Of a stretch of DNA of 64,000 nt, positions 1 to 8,542 are shown in pieces. The position numbers were made by a program, and so were the translations under genes. Positions within the stretch are counted from its first letter, which is position 1. The number at the start of each line of letters is the position of its first letter. Where the stretch lies: contig JAAEQB010000012.1 in the NCBI GenBank assembly GCA_024231975.1, positions 372,001 to 436,000 on the forward strand, given 5' to 3'. The notes under the pieces were generated by a model, which did no database searches, was not told the origin of the DNA, and saw only the letters and a list, made by a program, of their open reading frames with translations. Source of the stretch: Allobosea sp. (lineage in GTDB: Bacteria; Pseudomonadota; Alphaproteobacteria; Rhizobiales; Beijerinckiaceae).

Positions 1-116
1 TTTTTTCTGCATTGCACGGGCGTCCGAAGGCGCGCAACCCAGCAAAGTCGCGCCACCGTTGCGGTCGATCGGTCATCCCGCCACGTGTCCCCGACCCTTG
101 AGAAGCGCAACCATCG

Positions 117-1589
<1,473 letters not shown>

Positions 1590-1613
1590 ATCACGGCTCC
1601 TGGCAACCTTGCA

Positions 1614-1622
1614 TTAACTCCG
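1614..1622 (+). promoter_or_regulatory. TTAACTCCG motif upstream of the diguanylate cyclase gene
   Basis: The 9-mer TTAACTCCG lies 74 bases before the GGDEF gene start. The same 9-mer occurs 72 bases before the chemoreceptor gene start (31482-31490). It contains a TTAA half-site like that of CtrA, without the second half. It may be a shared promoter element or chance. Confidence 0.2.
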
Positions 1623-1687
1623 CCTGTCCTAGGGTCAGGCGCGTAGCGGGCGCGGAAGAACTTCGCGTCCGGCGGGGACAGGACGTC

Positions 1688-2746
1688 ATGACCAATAGCC
1701 GCTCAGGCTCGCCGCAGGCTCACGACCTCGCCGAACAGGTCGTCGCAGCGATGCGACAGCATTATTCCCCAGGTTATCCGCGCGCTTTCGAAGTCTGGTA
1801 CGCCCATCTCAGCGGCGAGATGCCGGCGCTCAGCATGGCGATGCAGGCCGTGATCGCCGCCAGCAACGGCGAGGTCGGCGCCGCCGACATCGATACGCTC
1901 TACGAGAAGTTCGTCAGCACCGACCGCCTGTCGCGCCAAGCGGAGCGCACCAGCCTGCAGGTGCTCGCCGAGATCGAGAGCATGATGGCGCTGGTCGACC
2001 GGGCGCTCACCTCCAGCGAGCAGTATCACGGCCGGCTCTGCGCCATGTCGGAGGAGGTCCCCCCTTCGGCCGATCGACAGAAGCTACGCGAATGGGTCGA
2101 GGCGCTGGTGCTGTCGACCCGCGAGGAAGTCGCGCGCAAGACCCAGCTCGAAGGCCAGCTGCGCGAAAGCGCGCACGAGATCCGCAATCTTCGCGAGGCG
2201 CTGGAATCGACACGGGCCGAGGCTCTGACCGACCCCCTCACCGGCCTTGCCAATCGCCGCCATTTCGAGGAGATGCTGCAGAAGGCGATCGATCAGGCGA
2301 CGCTACGGCGCGAGCCTTTCGCGCTGGTCATGGCCGATATCGATTTCTTCAAGCACTTCAACGACATGCACGGCCATCTGACGGGCGACCAGGTGCTGCG
2401 CCTGGTCGCCCGGACGATGAAGGACAAGTTCAAGGACAAGGCGATCATCACCCGCTTCGGCGGCGAGGAATTCGCGATCATCCTGCCGGAGGCCGATGTC
2501 GTCGCCGGCAAGTTCGGCGCCGAGACCGTGCGTCAGGCGCTGCTCACCCGCGAATTGGTGAAGCGTTCGACCAATGAGAGCTTGGGGCGGATCACCATCT
2601 CGCTCGGCGTCTCCGTCTATCGGCGCGGTGACACGGCGAGTTCGATCGTCGAGCGGGCCGACAACGCCCTGTTGCAGGCCAAGCGCGACGGCCGCAACCG
2701 CACTGTCACCGAGGACGCGGTCCAGGACGCGGCGAAGGTCGCCTGA
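1688..2746 (+). CDS. GGDEF-domain diguanylate cyclase
   Basis: Likely makes cyclic di-GMP from two GTP. Residues 1-180 form an N-terminal helical region with no recognisable sensor domain; residues about 145-180 look like a coiled-coil linker. The catalytic domain (about 180-340) has the DPLTGLANR entry motif (182-190), the metal-binding DIDFF (217-221) and an intact GGEEF (258-262). The usual RxxD inhibitory site before GGEEF is absent (KDKA at 249-252), so product inhibition through that site is unlikely. No membrane segment is apparent, so it is probably cytosolic. The 3' end overlaps the convergent TfoX-like gene by 41 bases. Confidence 0.92.
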   Translation: MTNSRSGSPQAHDLAEQVVAAMRQHYSPGYPRAFEVWYAHLSGEMPALSMAMQAVIAASNGEVGAADIDTLYEKFVSTDRLSRQAERTSLQVLAEIESMMALVDRALTSSEQYHGRLCAMSEEVPPSADRQKLREWVEALVLSTREEVARKTQLEGQLRESAHEIRNLREALESTRAEALTDPLTGLANRRHFEEMLQKAIDQATLRREPFALVMADIDFFKHFNDMHGHLTGDQVLRLVARTMKDKFKDKAIITRFGGEEFAIILPEADVVAGKFGAETVRQALLTRELVKRSTNESLGRITISLGVSVYRRGDTASSIVERADNALLQAKRDGRNRTVTEDAVQDAAKVA

Positions 2747-3077
2747 GCGGCCGCGTCTTCTTTAGCGCCGCTTCGCGCGCGGCCGCCAGCGCGAGCTCAG
2801 TGTAGTGGCGTAGCACCTCATCGTCGTCGAAAGCGGTAGCCGGCAGGCGCCAATAGCCGGTTTCGCGCTCGCGGCTACGTGCGGCATAGCGGAACGGCTC
2901 GCTGCCGGCCGCCGTGAACTCCGGCCGGGTCGCCTCCGTCGTCTTCAGGAAGATCTCGCCATCGAAGGCGAGCGCGAACATCGCCTCACCTGAGTAGACG
3001 CCGAGCCCGCCGAACATGCGGCGTATGCGAACCGCAAGCACCGGCGCGAACAGCTCCGCGACGGCAGCGGCGTCCAT
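2706..3077 (-). CDS. TfoX N-terminal domain protein
   Basis: A 123-residue protein made almost entirely of a TfoX/Sxy N-terminal domain: RRMFGGLGVY near residues 19-28, then the FLKT strand and a GYWRLP segment. In Gammaproteobacteria TfoX/Sxy controls competence, but stand-alone N-terminal-domain proteins in Alphaproteobacteria have no established role. The C-terminus is Arg/Pro rich; this tail is the part encoded opposite the end of the diguanylate cyclase gene. It starts 6 bases after the stop of the Fe-S carrier gene on the same strand, so the two probably share a transcript. Confidence 0.82.
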   Translation of the reverse strand: MDAAAVAELFAPVLAVRIRRMFGGLGVYSGEAMFALAFDGEIFLKTTEATRPEFTAAGSEPFRYAARSRERETGYWRLPATAFDDDEVLRHYTELALAAAREAALKKTRPLRRPSPRPGPRPR

Positions 3078-3083
3078 GGCCGG

Positions 3084-3479
3084 CTACTGCGCCGCCAGCG
3101 CGGTTTCCGAGCGCGGCTTGATCTCGACTGATTCGCCACAGCCGCAGGCCGAGACCTGGTTCGGGTTGTTGAAGACGAAGGTCGAGGAGAAGCGGTCGGT
3201 CTTGAAGTCGAGCTCGGTTCCGAGCAGGAACAGCACCGCCTTGGCATCGACGATCACGGTCGCATCCTTCTCGGCCACGACCTCGTCGCCCTTCCCGACC
3301 GCGCGCGCGACCTCGAAGGTGTATTCCATGCCGGCGCAGCCGCCCTTCTTGACGCCGACGCGCAGGCCGAGCGCGGGCGCGTCGGCGTCGTCGCGCGCCG
3401 ATTGCGCCATGATCTCACGAATGCGCCGAGCGGCGGCATCGGTCAGCGAGACCACCTTCAGGCCGGGTATCGAAAACAT
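3084..3479 (-). CDS. A-type Fe-S cluster carrier (HesB/IscA/ErpA family)
   Basis: Carrier that receives an Fe-S cluster from the assembly machinery and passes it to apo-proteins. The three ligand cysteines are present: Cys48 in KKGGCAG, and Cys112 and Cys114 in the C-terminal CGCGES motif. At 131 residues it is slightly longer than typical because of a short Ala-rich tail. An upstream in-frame start would add 54 residues of cysteine-rich, non-homologous sequence; I chose the internal ATG because GGAGGGACGAGGA precedes it and the A-type fold begins at once. No suf or isc genes are nearby, so I cannot say which A-type subgroup it is. Confidence 0.92.
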   Translation of the reverse strand: MFSIPGLKVVSLTDAAARRIREIMAQSARDDADAPALGLRVGVKKGGCAGMEYTFEVARAVGKGDEVVAEKDATVIVDAKAVLFLLGTELDFKTDRFSSTFVFNNPNQVSACGCGESVEIKPRSETALAAQ

Positions 3480-3524
3480 TCCTCGTCCCTCCTCGACCGG
3501 ATTCAAGGTCCGGTGAAAACAGGA

Positions 3525-3537
3525 TTGCTGACAGCAA
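3525..3537. promoter_or_regulatory. TTGCTGACAGCAA palindrome between divergent genes
   Basis: A perfect inverted repeat (TTGCTG, A, CAGCAA) in the 183-base gap between the Fe-S carrier gene and the divergent Ldh-family gene. It could be an operator for either promoter. No matching regulator gene is adjacent. Confidence 0.25.
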
Positions 3538-3662
3538 CATAAGGATTGGTGAGCGCAACGTCGAGATGCACCGGCCGGGACGGCGCCATTTGCCTGCGTC
3601 CATTGCATGAAACGCAGGCCCGTGCACTCTGCGCGGACCATTCAAGCATACGACAGAGAGCC

Positions 3663-4733
3663 ATGACCTCGTATCGCCTGCACCGGCCCGACTCGCTCCG
3701 CGCCCTCACCCGCGCCATGATCACCGCCGCCGGCTGGAGCGAAGATGAGGCGAAGGAGACCGCCGAGCATCTGGTTCTGGCCAATCTCAGCGGCCATGAC
3801 AGCCATGGCATCGGCATGCTGCCGCTCTATTTCAACTCGCTTGCCGACGGCAATCTGAAGCCGCAGTCCAAGCTCACTATTCGCACCGAGGCAGGGCCTT
3901 TCCTGATCGCCGACGGCAACGTCGCGCTTGGCCAGCCGACGGCCCGCAACGCCGTCGACCGCGCCATCGCGATCGCGCAAGTCGGCGGCGTCGCCGTGCT
4001 CAACCTGCTCGATTCCCACCATATCGGCCGCATCGGCCACTATTCCGAGGTCGCCGCCGCTACCGGGTTGATCTCGGTCTTCTGGGTCAATGTTGCCGGC
4101 CGGCCACCGATCGTCGCTCCCTTTGGCGCCAAGGAAGCGCGCTTCGGCACCAACCCGATCTCGATCGGCCTGCCGGTGCCCGGCGGCGAGCCGCTGATCC
4201 TCGACTTCGCCACCAGCCGCATGGCGCATGGCAAGGCCCGCGTCGCGCTCAACAAGGGCGTCAACGTCCCGGAAGGCTACATCATCGACGGCGAGGGCCG
4301 GCCGACCGTGGAGCCTCGGCACGTCTTCGTACAGGAAGGGCTGCCGCTGGGCGCGCTCCTGCCCTTCGGCGATCACAAGGGCGCTGGCCTATCGCTGATC
4401 GCCGAACTGCTGTCAGCTGGGCTGATGGGCGCCGCCCGCATCGATCAGAAGCCGCACAAGAGCTGGATCTTCAACTCACTGTTCGGTGTGCTGATCGATC
4501 CGGCGCGGCTCGAGCCGGATGCGGCCCTGCGCCAGCAGCGAATCGAGAGCTACCTCGCCTTCGTCCGCTCCGCCGCACCGCAGGATCCCTCGCAGCCGGT
4601 GATGGCGCCCGGTGACAAGGAGCGCAAGACGCGGATCGAGCGCGAGCGCGACGGCATCCCGCTCGACGACGAGACCTGGTCGCAGATCGTCGCCGCCGCC
4701 AAGGCCCACGGCATCGACGCCGAGAGCTTCTGA
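3663..4733 (+). CDS. Malate/lactate dehydrogenase family oxidoreductase (Ldh type 2, HcxB/YbiC-like)
   Basis: NAD(P)-dependent 2-hydroxyacid dehydrogenase of the malate/L-lactate type 2 family, which does not have a Rossmann fold. The HDSHGIGMLP motif (45-54) carries the conserved active-site His and resembles the HcxB/YbiC branch more than the DSHGVxR form of other branches. GTNPISIGLPVPGG (around 160) and GDHKGAGLSL (around 238) are the family's cofactor and substrate loops. At 356 residues it is the normal length. A 39-residue upstream extension was rejected because it is not homologous and overlaps promoter sequence. The substrate cannot be read from the sequence. A second, more divergent family member is at 13606-14571. 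Confidence 0.85.
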   Translation: MTSYRLHRPDSLRALTRAMITAAGWSEDEAKETAEHLVLANLSGHDSHGIGMLPLYFNSLADGNLKPQSKLTIRTEAGPFLIADGNVALGQPTARNAVDRAIAIAQVGGVAVLNLLDSHHIGRIGHYSEVAAATGLISVFWVNVAGRPPIVAPFGAKEARFGTNPISIGLPVPGGEPLILDFATSRMAHGKARVALNKGVNVPEGYIIDGEGRPTVEPRHVFVQEGLPLGALLPFGDHKGAGLSLIAELLSAGLMGAARIDQKPHKSWIFNSLFGVLIDPARLEPDAALRQQRIESYLAFVRSAAPQDPSQPVMAPGDKERKTRIERERDGIPLDDETWSQIVAAAKAHGIDAESF

Positions 4734-4736
4734 CGA

Positions 4737-5138
4737 TCAGGTGCCGGGCTGCTCGCGATCGCGCGTGTGCTGCTCGGCGCCCTTCTGGTGCGCCAGCCAT
4801 GACTCGCGCCGAATGGTCCAGAGTTCATAGGTCGGCATGAGCGCGCTCGGCGGGCTGTCCAAGGTGCCGAGCTTGATCTCGATCTCGTCGGAGCCCTCCG
4901 CCCAGCAGAACAGCGGAGAGCCGCAGGCCAGGCAGAAGCGCTCGCCGCCCGCGCGGCTCTGCCAGCAGCCGAGTTCGCCGGACAGAGTCGCGCTACCGCG
5001 TGGCCAGATGCCGAAATAGGAGAAGGCCGAGCCGGAGCCTTTCCGGCAGGTCTCGCAATGACAGATTCCGACGCGGATCGGCTGGCCGTCGAGCTCGTAG
5101 CGGACCAGTCCGCAATTGCAGCCACCGGAAAGTTTCAC
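4737..5138 (-). CDS. GFA-family (glutathione-dependent formaldehyde-activating-like) protein
   Basis: Small zinc-binding protein of the GFA/CENP-V fold. Cysteine pairs are visible in GGCNCG, CHCETC and CLACG, which match the family's zinc ligands. Only a few members have been tied to glutathione-formaldehyde adducts, so the substrate is unknown. I place the start at a GTG preceded by GGTGAGACGATT, because the family begins within a few residues of GGCxCG. An ATG at 5222 would add 28 residues unlike the family. The gene converges on the Ldh-family gene with a gap of 3 bases. Confidence 0.72.
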   Translation of the reverse strand: MKLSGGCNCGLVRYELDGQPIRVGICHCETCRKGSGSAFSYFGIWPRGSATLSGELGCWQSRAGGERFCLACGSPLFCWAEGSDEIEIKLGTLDSPPSALMPTYELWTIRRESWLAHQKGAEQHTRDREQPGT

Positions 5139-5255
5139 AATCGTCTCACCTGGTTTGCCGGTCACCAGTGCCAGACCAACCGTGATCGGCCGGGCCGGTT
5201 CCCACGTGAGGCAGTCTGACATCGCCTTAGCCCCGATGACCAGCGTTGGGCCGCT

Positions 5256-6764
5256 TCACTCCGGCAGGCCGGCCTTGCGAAAGCCGTCGACGAAGCGCTC
5301 GCGCAGGGCATCGTCGCGGAAAGGCTCCATCGTCGCCCAGTGGCGGATGCTGAAATCCGGATTGCCGACCAAAAAGAGCTCGGCCTCCGCACGCGCCTCG
5401 TCGAGTTGGCCGAGCTGAGCAAGGCTCGCGGCCAGGAAACGGCGCGAACTCGTCCGATGCGTGTCGTTACGGCGCAGCGCTTCGACTGCGGCCCCGTACT
5501 TCCCGGCGGCATAGAGCGCCTGGCCAAGCGGCAGATAATACCAGCTCGCCGGAAACGGGTTCAGCCGGAACGCCTTGCGGATATGCTCGAGGCCTTCATC
5601 GACGCGCCCGGCCAGCACCGTGATGTCGGAGAGCGCCGCCCAGGCATCGGCCTCGTTGGGGTCGAGCGCGATCGCCCTGGCGAACTCTGCATCCGCCTCG
5701 GCGAAGCTGCGCTCATAGGCCAGCAGATAAGCGAGAGCCCAGCGGCAGCCGGCATCGCTCGGATCGAGCGCGACGGCCTTGCGTGCCAGCTCCAGGGCGA
5801 TCCCGCGCGACGCCTCCGTCGGGCCGCCGGAATGAACCCAGCCCATCCAGTGGTTCAAGGCGAGCCAGCGATAGGCCTCGGCATAGTCCGGATCGAGCGC
5901 GACCGCGCGCGTCAGCAGGAGATGCGCCTCCTGCGCCGCTTGCGGGGTATCATCCATCAGCCGGCGCGCCCGCACGCAAAAATCATAGGTTTCGAGGCTC
6001 TTCGGGCGCTGGCGCGGCGGTGGCGTGCGCAGCCGTCCGAGCAAGGCCTCGACGATCCTGGCGGTGACCTCGTCCTGCACCGCGAAGATGTCGTCCAGAT
6101 CGCGATCGAAGCGCTCGGCCCAGAGGTGATCGCCGGTCAGCGTGTCGACCAGTTGGGCATTGATGCGGACGCGCTCGCCAGCGTGCCGGACGCTGCCCTC
6201 CAGCAGATAGCGCACGCCGAGCTCCCCTGCGATCGCGCGCACATCCCTCGCCTTCCCCTTGTAGGCGAAGGCCGAATTGCGGGCGATGACGAACAGCTCC
6301 GAGGTCCGGGACAGGTCCGTGATCAGGTCCTCGGTCAAGCCGTCGGCGAACGTCTCCTGCTCTGGATCATTGCTGACATTGACGAAGGGCAGCACGGCGA
6401 TCGACGGCTTGCTCGGCAGTGGCAAGGGCTGCCGCGACGAAGGGCCGAGCTGCGCGACCTCCCCCGCGAAGCGGTAGCCGACCCGCGGGATCGTGGCGAT
6501 CCAGTCGCCGCCATCGGCACGCGTGCCGAGCAGCTTGCGCAATTGCGCGATCTGGACGGTGAGATTGCCTTCTTCGACGGCCAGTCCCGGCCAGCCTGCA
6601 TCCAGCAATTCGGCCTTGCTCAGGATGTCGCCGGAGCGTGCCAAAAGCGCCCCAAGCAGCCTCAAGCCGCGATAGCTGGCGCCGACACGGACATCGTTCT
6701 CAAGGAGCGTTCCAGCACTCGGATCGAGCACGAAAGGGCCAAAGGCAAAGCGCGATCCCTGCAT
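5256..6764 (-). CDS. Winged-helix transcriptional regulator with TPR repeats (CadC/adenylate-cyclase-like)
   Basis: A 502-residue regulator: OmpR/PhoB-type winged helix at residues 5-102 (FGPFVLDP start, VGYRF end), a TolB-like segment from about 120 (IAVLPFVNVSNDPE, then DGLTEDLITDLSR) to about 250, and tetratricopeptide repeats filling about 290-480. This architecture is common in Hyphomicrobiales and the signal it senses is generally unknown. There is no transmembrane helix, unlike CadC. I place the start at the ATG beginning MQGSRFAFGPF because the winged helix begins there. In-frame TTG/ATG starts at 6839/6836 also exist, with AAGGGAGG about 11-14 bases upstream. It is divergent from the DUF1127 gene. 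Confidence 0.85.
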   Translation of the reverse strand: MQGSRFAFGPFVLDPSAGTLLENDVRVGASYRGLRLLGALLARSGDILSKAELLDAGWPGLAVEEGNLTVQIAQLRKLLGTRADGGDWIATIPRVGYRFAGEVAQLGPSSRQPLPLPSKPSIAVLPFVNVSNDPEQETFADGLTEDLITDLSRTSELFVIARNSAFAYKGKARDVRAIAGELGVRYLLEGSVRHAGERVRINAQLVDTLTGDHLWAERFDRDLDDIFAVQDEVTARIVEALLGRLRTPPPRQRPKSLETYDFCVRARRLMDDTPQAAQEAHLLLTRAVALDPDYAEAYRWLALNHWMGWVHSGGPTEASRGIALELARKAVALDPSDAGCRWALAYLLAYERSFAEADAEFARAIALDPNEADAWAALSDITVLAGRVDEGLEHIRKAFRLNPFPASWYYLPLGQALYAAGKYGAAVEALRRNDTHRTSSRRFLAASLAQLGQLDEARAEAELFLVGNPDFSIRHWATMEPFRDDALRERFVDGFRKAGLPE

Positions 6765-6848
6765 AGGCCAAATCCATAGCCCGTTTGGAAGTTTTTGGAA
6801 CTCTTCGGGCGGGCTTAAGGACCACGCCGCCTGCATCAAGCAGAACCA

Positions 6849-6896
6849 AACCTCCCTTCACGCCGGGCGCAGAGCGCTCACGAACCAAGGGAGGTT
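6849..6896 (+). promoter_or_regulatory. Inverted repeat covering the Shine-Dalgarno of the DUF1127 gene
   Basis: AACCTCCCTT (6849-6858) and AAGGGAGGTT (6887-6896) are exact complements 28 bases apart. The right arm is the ribosome binding site of the DUF1127 gene, so the left arm could mask it in the mRNA. Read the other way, the left arm is a possible Shine-Dalgarno for an upstream start of the divergent regulator, which could explain the symmetry more simply. Confidence 0.4.
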
Positions 6897-6899
6897 GCC

Positions 6900-7094
6900 A
6901 TGAACGATGCTCCCACTCTCGCAAGGTCACCGCAAACTTCGTCCAAAGGCATGCTGGCAATCTGGCAGGAGCGGATACGCGCTCGCTGGAAACTGGCGCA
7001 GATGGCTCAGGAAAACCCGCATCTGCTCAAGGATATTGGCCTGACGAAACAGCAGGTCGAGACAGAGATCGCCAAGCGCTTCTGGCAACGGTAG
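6900..7094 (+). CDS. DUF1127 domain protein
   Basis: A 64-residue protein ending in the DUF1127 signature: a helix of basic residues (ERIRARWKLAQM) followed by LKDIGLTKQQVETEIAKRFW. Small DUF1127 proteins are common in Alphaproteobacteria; some are reported to influence RNA turnover and stress or phosphate responses, often together with small RNAs. The ATG has an ideal GGGAGG five bases upstream, within an inverted repeat. It faces the winged-helix/TPR regulator, which could control it, but nothing in the sequence proves this. Confidence 0.85.
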   Translation: MNDAPTLARSPQTSSKGMLAIWQERIRARWKLAQMAQENPHLLKDIGLTKQQVETEIAKRFWQR

Positions 7095-7181
7095 CGGATG
7101 GAGACGCCGGCTGCAGACACCCGCTGGCTGCGATTAGGATATCAGGTGATCCGAAGAAGCGACTCGCGACAGCAGGACAGC

Positions 7182-7544
7182 ATGACCCTCGCCGAATACA
7201 ACGCCTTCTGCGCCGCCCTGCCTGCGACCAGCCATGTCGTGCAATGGGGCGGCGCCGATGTCTGGAAGGTCGGCGGCAAGGTGTTCGCGCTCGGCCGCGA
7301 CGATGCCGAGGGAACGCTGTTCGTCTCGTTCAAATGCTCGCCCATGGCCTATGAGATGCTGCGCGACGCGCCCGGCTGCCGTCCGGCACCCTACCTCGCT
7401 TCGCGCGGGATGAAGTGGATCCAGCGCTTCTCGGACGAGGGTCTGCCTGACGACGCCTTCCGCGACTATCTGCGCGAGAGCCACCGGCTGGTCGCAGCCG
7501 GGCTGACGCGGAAGGTTCGTAAGGAGCTGGGGCTGTCCGTCTGA
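7182..7544 (+). CDS. MmcQ/YjbR family protein
   Basis: A 120-residue protein of the MmcQ/YjbR (CyaY-like fold) family: an N-terminal MTLAEYNAFCAALP helix, the DVWKVGGKVFAL strand pair, FKCSP, then the RGMKWIQ and LRESHRLV segments. Members are predicted DNA-binding proteins from structure only. I took the ATG at the start of the fold, with GCAGGAC upstream; an earlier in-frame start would add 28 unrelated residues. Gene order suggests co-transcription with the DUF1127 gene, 87 bases upstream. Confidence 0.8.
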   Translation: MTLAEYNAFCAALPATSHVVQWGGADVWKVGGKVFALGRDDAEGTLFVSFKCSPMAYEMLRDAPGCRPAPYLASRGMKWIQRFSDEGLPDDAFRDYLRESHRLVAAGLTRKVRKELGLSV

Positions 7545-7555
7545 GTGACGGAATC

Positions 7556-8443
7556 TTACACCGTCGCCTCCCCTCGCAGCACCGGCACGCAACCGCCGCC
7601 GACGGTGGCGCGGATCTCGCCGTCGATACGCCGCGCCGTGACGTGCAGCAGGCTTGGCCGACCCATCTCGACGCCCTGCGCGATCTCGAAGGCGATATTA
7701 TCCTTGTCGGAAAGCGACAGGGTCAGAGCCGCGAGCGTCGCGCTGGCGCTGCCGGTGGCGGGATCTTCCCAGGTACCGGCGAGCGGCGCGAACATGCGAG
7801 CGCGAACCCTATCGTCATCCCAGGCATAGAAGAAGATCGACAGGCGTCCTTCCAGGACCGGGTTGGCCTCGGCGAGCCGGCGATAGGCCGCGATGTCCGG
7901 GGTCGCCCGCGTCAGCGCCTCCGGCGTGACCTCGGTGAGCACGAACTTGACGCCGACCGAGGCCTGCTGCGGCGGATGGCGACCGGTGAGCACATCCTGC
8001 GTGGAGAGCCCGGCGCAGGCGGCGATCGCATCAGGCGGCAACTGGATGCCGAGCGAGAGCGCCTGGGGCGCCGCGATGGTTGCCCCCGTCACCAAGCCTG
8101 CGGCATCGCGCGCGACCCGGACCTCGACGAGCCCGGCCATCTCCTCGAACAGCAGGATGCCGTCGCGGTCGCGGCCATGGCCGGCGAGCACGCAGGCCGT
8201 GCCGACATTGGGATGGCCGGCGAAGGGCATCTCGGCGGTGCGGTGGAAGATGCGGACGCGCGCCGTGTTGGCCGGATCGCTCGGCGGCAGCACGAAGGTC
8301 GTCTCGCTATAGTTCATCTCCGCCGCCAGTGCCTGCATCTCGGCATCCGAGAGCCCGCGCGCATCGGTGAAGACGGCGAGCTGGTTGCCGCCGAAGCGGG
8401 TGTTGGTGAAGACGTCGACGGTTTCGAACGGATAGGTAGGCAT
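7556..8443 (-). CDS. PhzF family isomerase/epimerase-like protein
   Basis: A 295-residue PhzF-family protein with two pseudo-symmetric diaminopimelate-epimerase-like halves. The conserved catalytic Glu lies in NYSETTFVLP (about 44-53), and the C-terminal DPATGSASA motif (around 232-240) is present. No other phenazine genes are nearby, so this is one of the many family members of unknown substrate rather than a phenazine enzyme. Its start codon and Shine-Dalgarno (CCGGAGACCGCC before ATG) lie inside a strong hairpin. Confidence 0.88.
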   Translation of the reverse strand: MPTYPFETVDVFTNTRFGGNQLAVFTDARGLSDAEMQALAAEMNYSETTFVLPPSDPANTARVRIFHRTAEMPFAGHPNVGTACVLAGHGRDRDGILLFEEMAGLVEVRVARDAAGLVTGATIAAPQALSLGIQLPPDAIAACAGLSTQDVLTGRHPPQQASVGVKFVLTEVTPEALTRATPDIAAYRRLAEANPVLEGRLSIFFYAWDDDRVRARMFAPLAGTWEDPATGSASATLAALTLSLSDKDNIAFEIAQGVEMGRPSLLHVTARRIDGEIRATVGGGCVPVLRGEATV

Positions 8444-8482
8444 GGCGGTCTCCGGCTGCCTGATCAGGCGCGGAGACTGCCA
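8443..8482 (-). promoter_or_regulatory. Leader hairpin burying the phzF ribosome binding site
   Basis: On the minus strand TGGCAGTCTCCG pairs with CGGAGACCGCCA (11 of 12 positions), and the loop contains the self-complementary GCCTGATCAGGC. The right arm includes the GGAG Shine-Dalgarno and the A of the start codon, so translation may depend on opening this structure. Confidence 0.5.
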
Positions 8483-8542
8483 CCTGTCGTGGTGCCCGAA
8501 AAATCAGGATTCGGAATGCGACTGATCAAACGCTGACAGGCT

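Noticed and set aside
1621..1641. CGCCTG/CAGGCG inverted repeat after the helicase gene as a terminator
   Set aside because: Only six pairs, a 9-base loop and no U-run.
7556..8443. Phenazine biosynthesis gene
   Set aside because: PhzF-fold proteins are widespread and no other phenazine gene is present.
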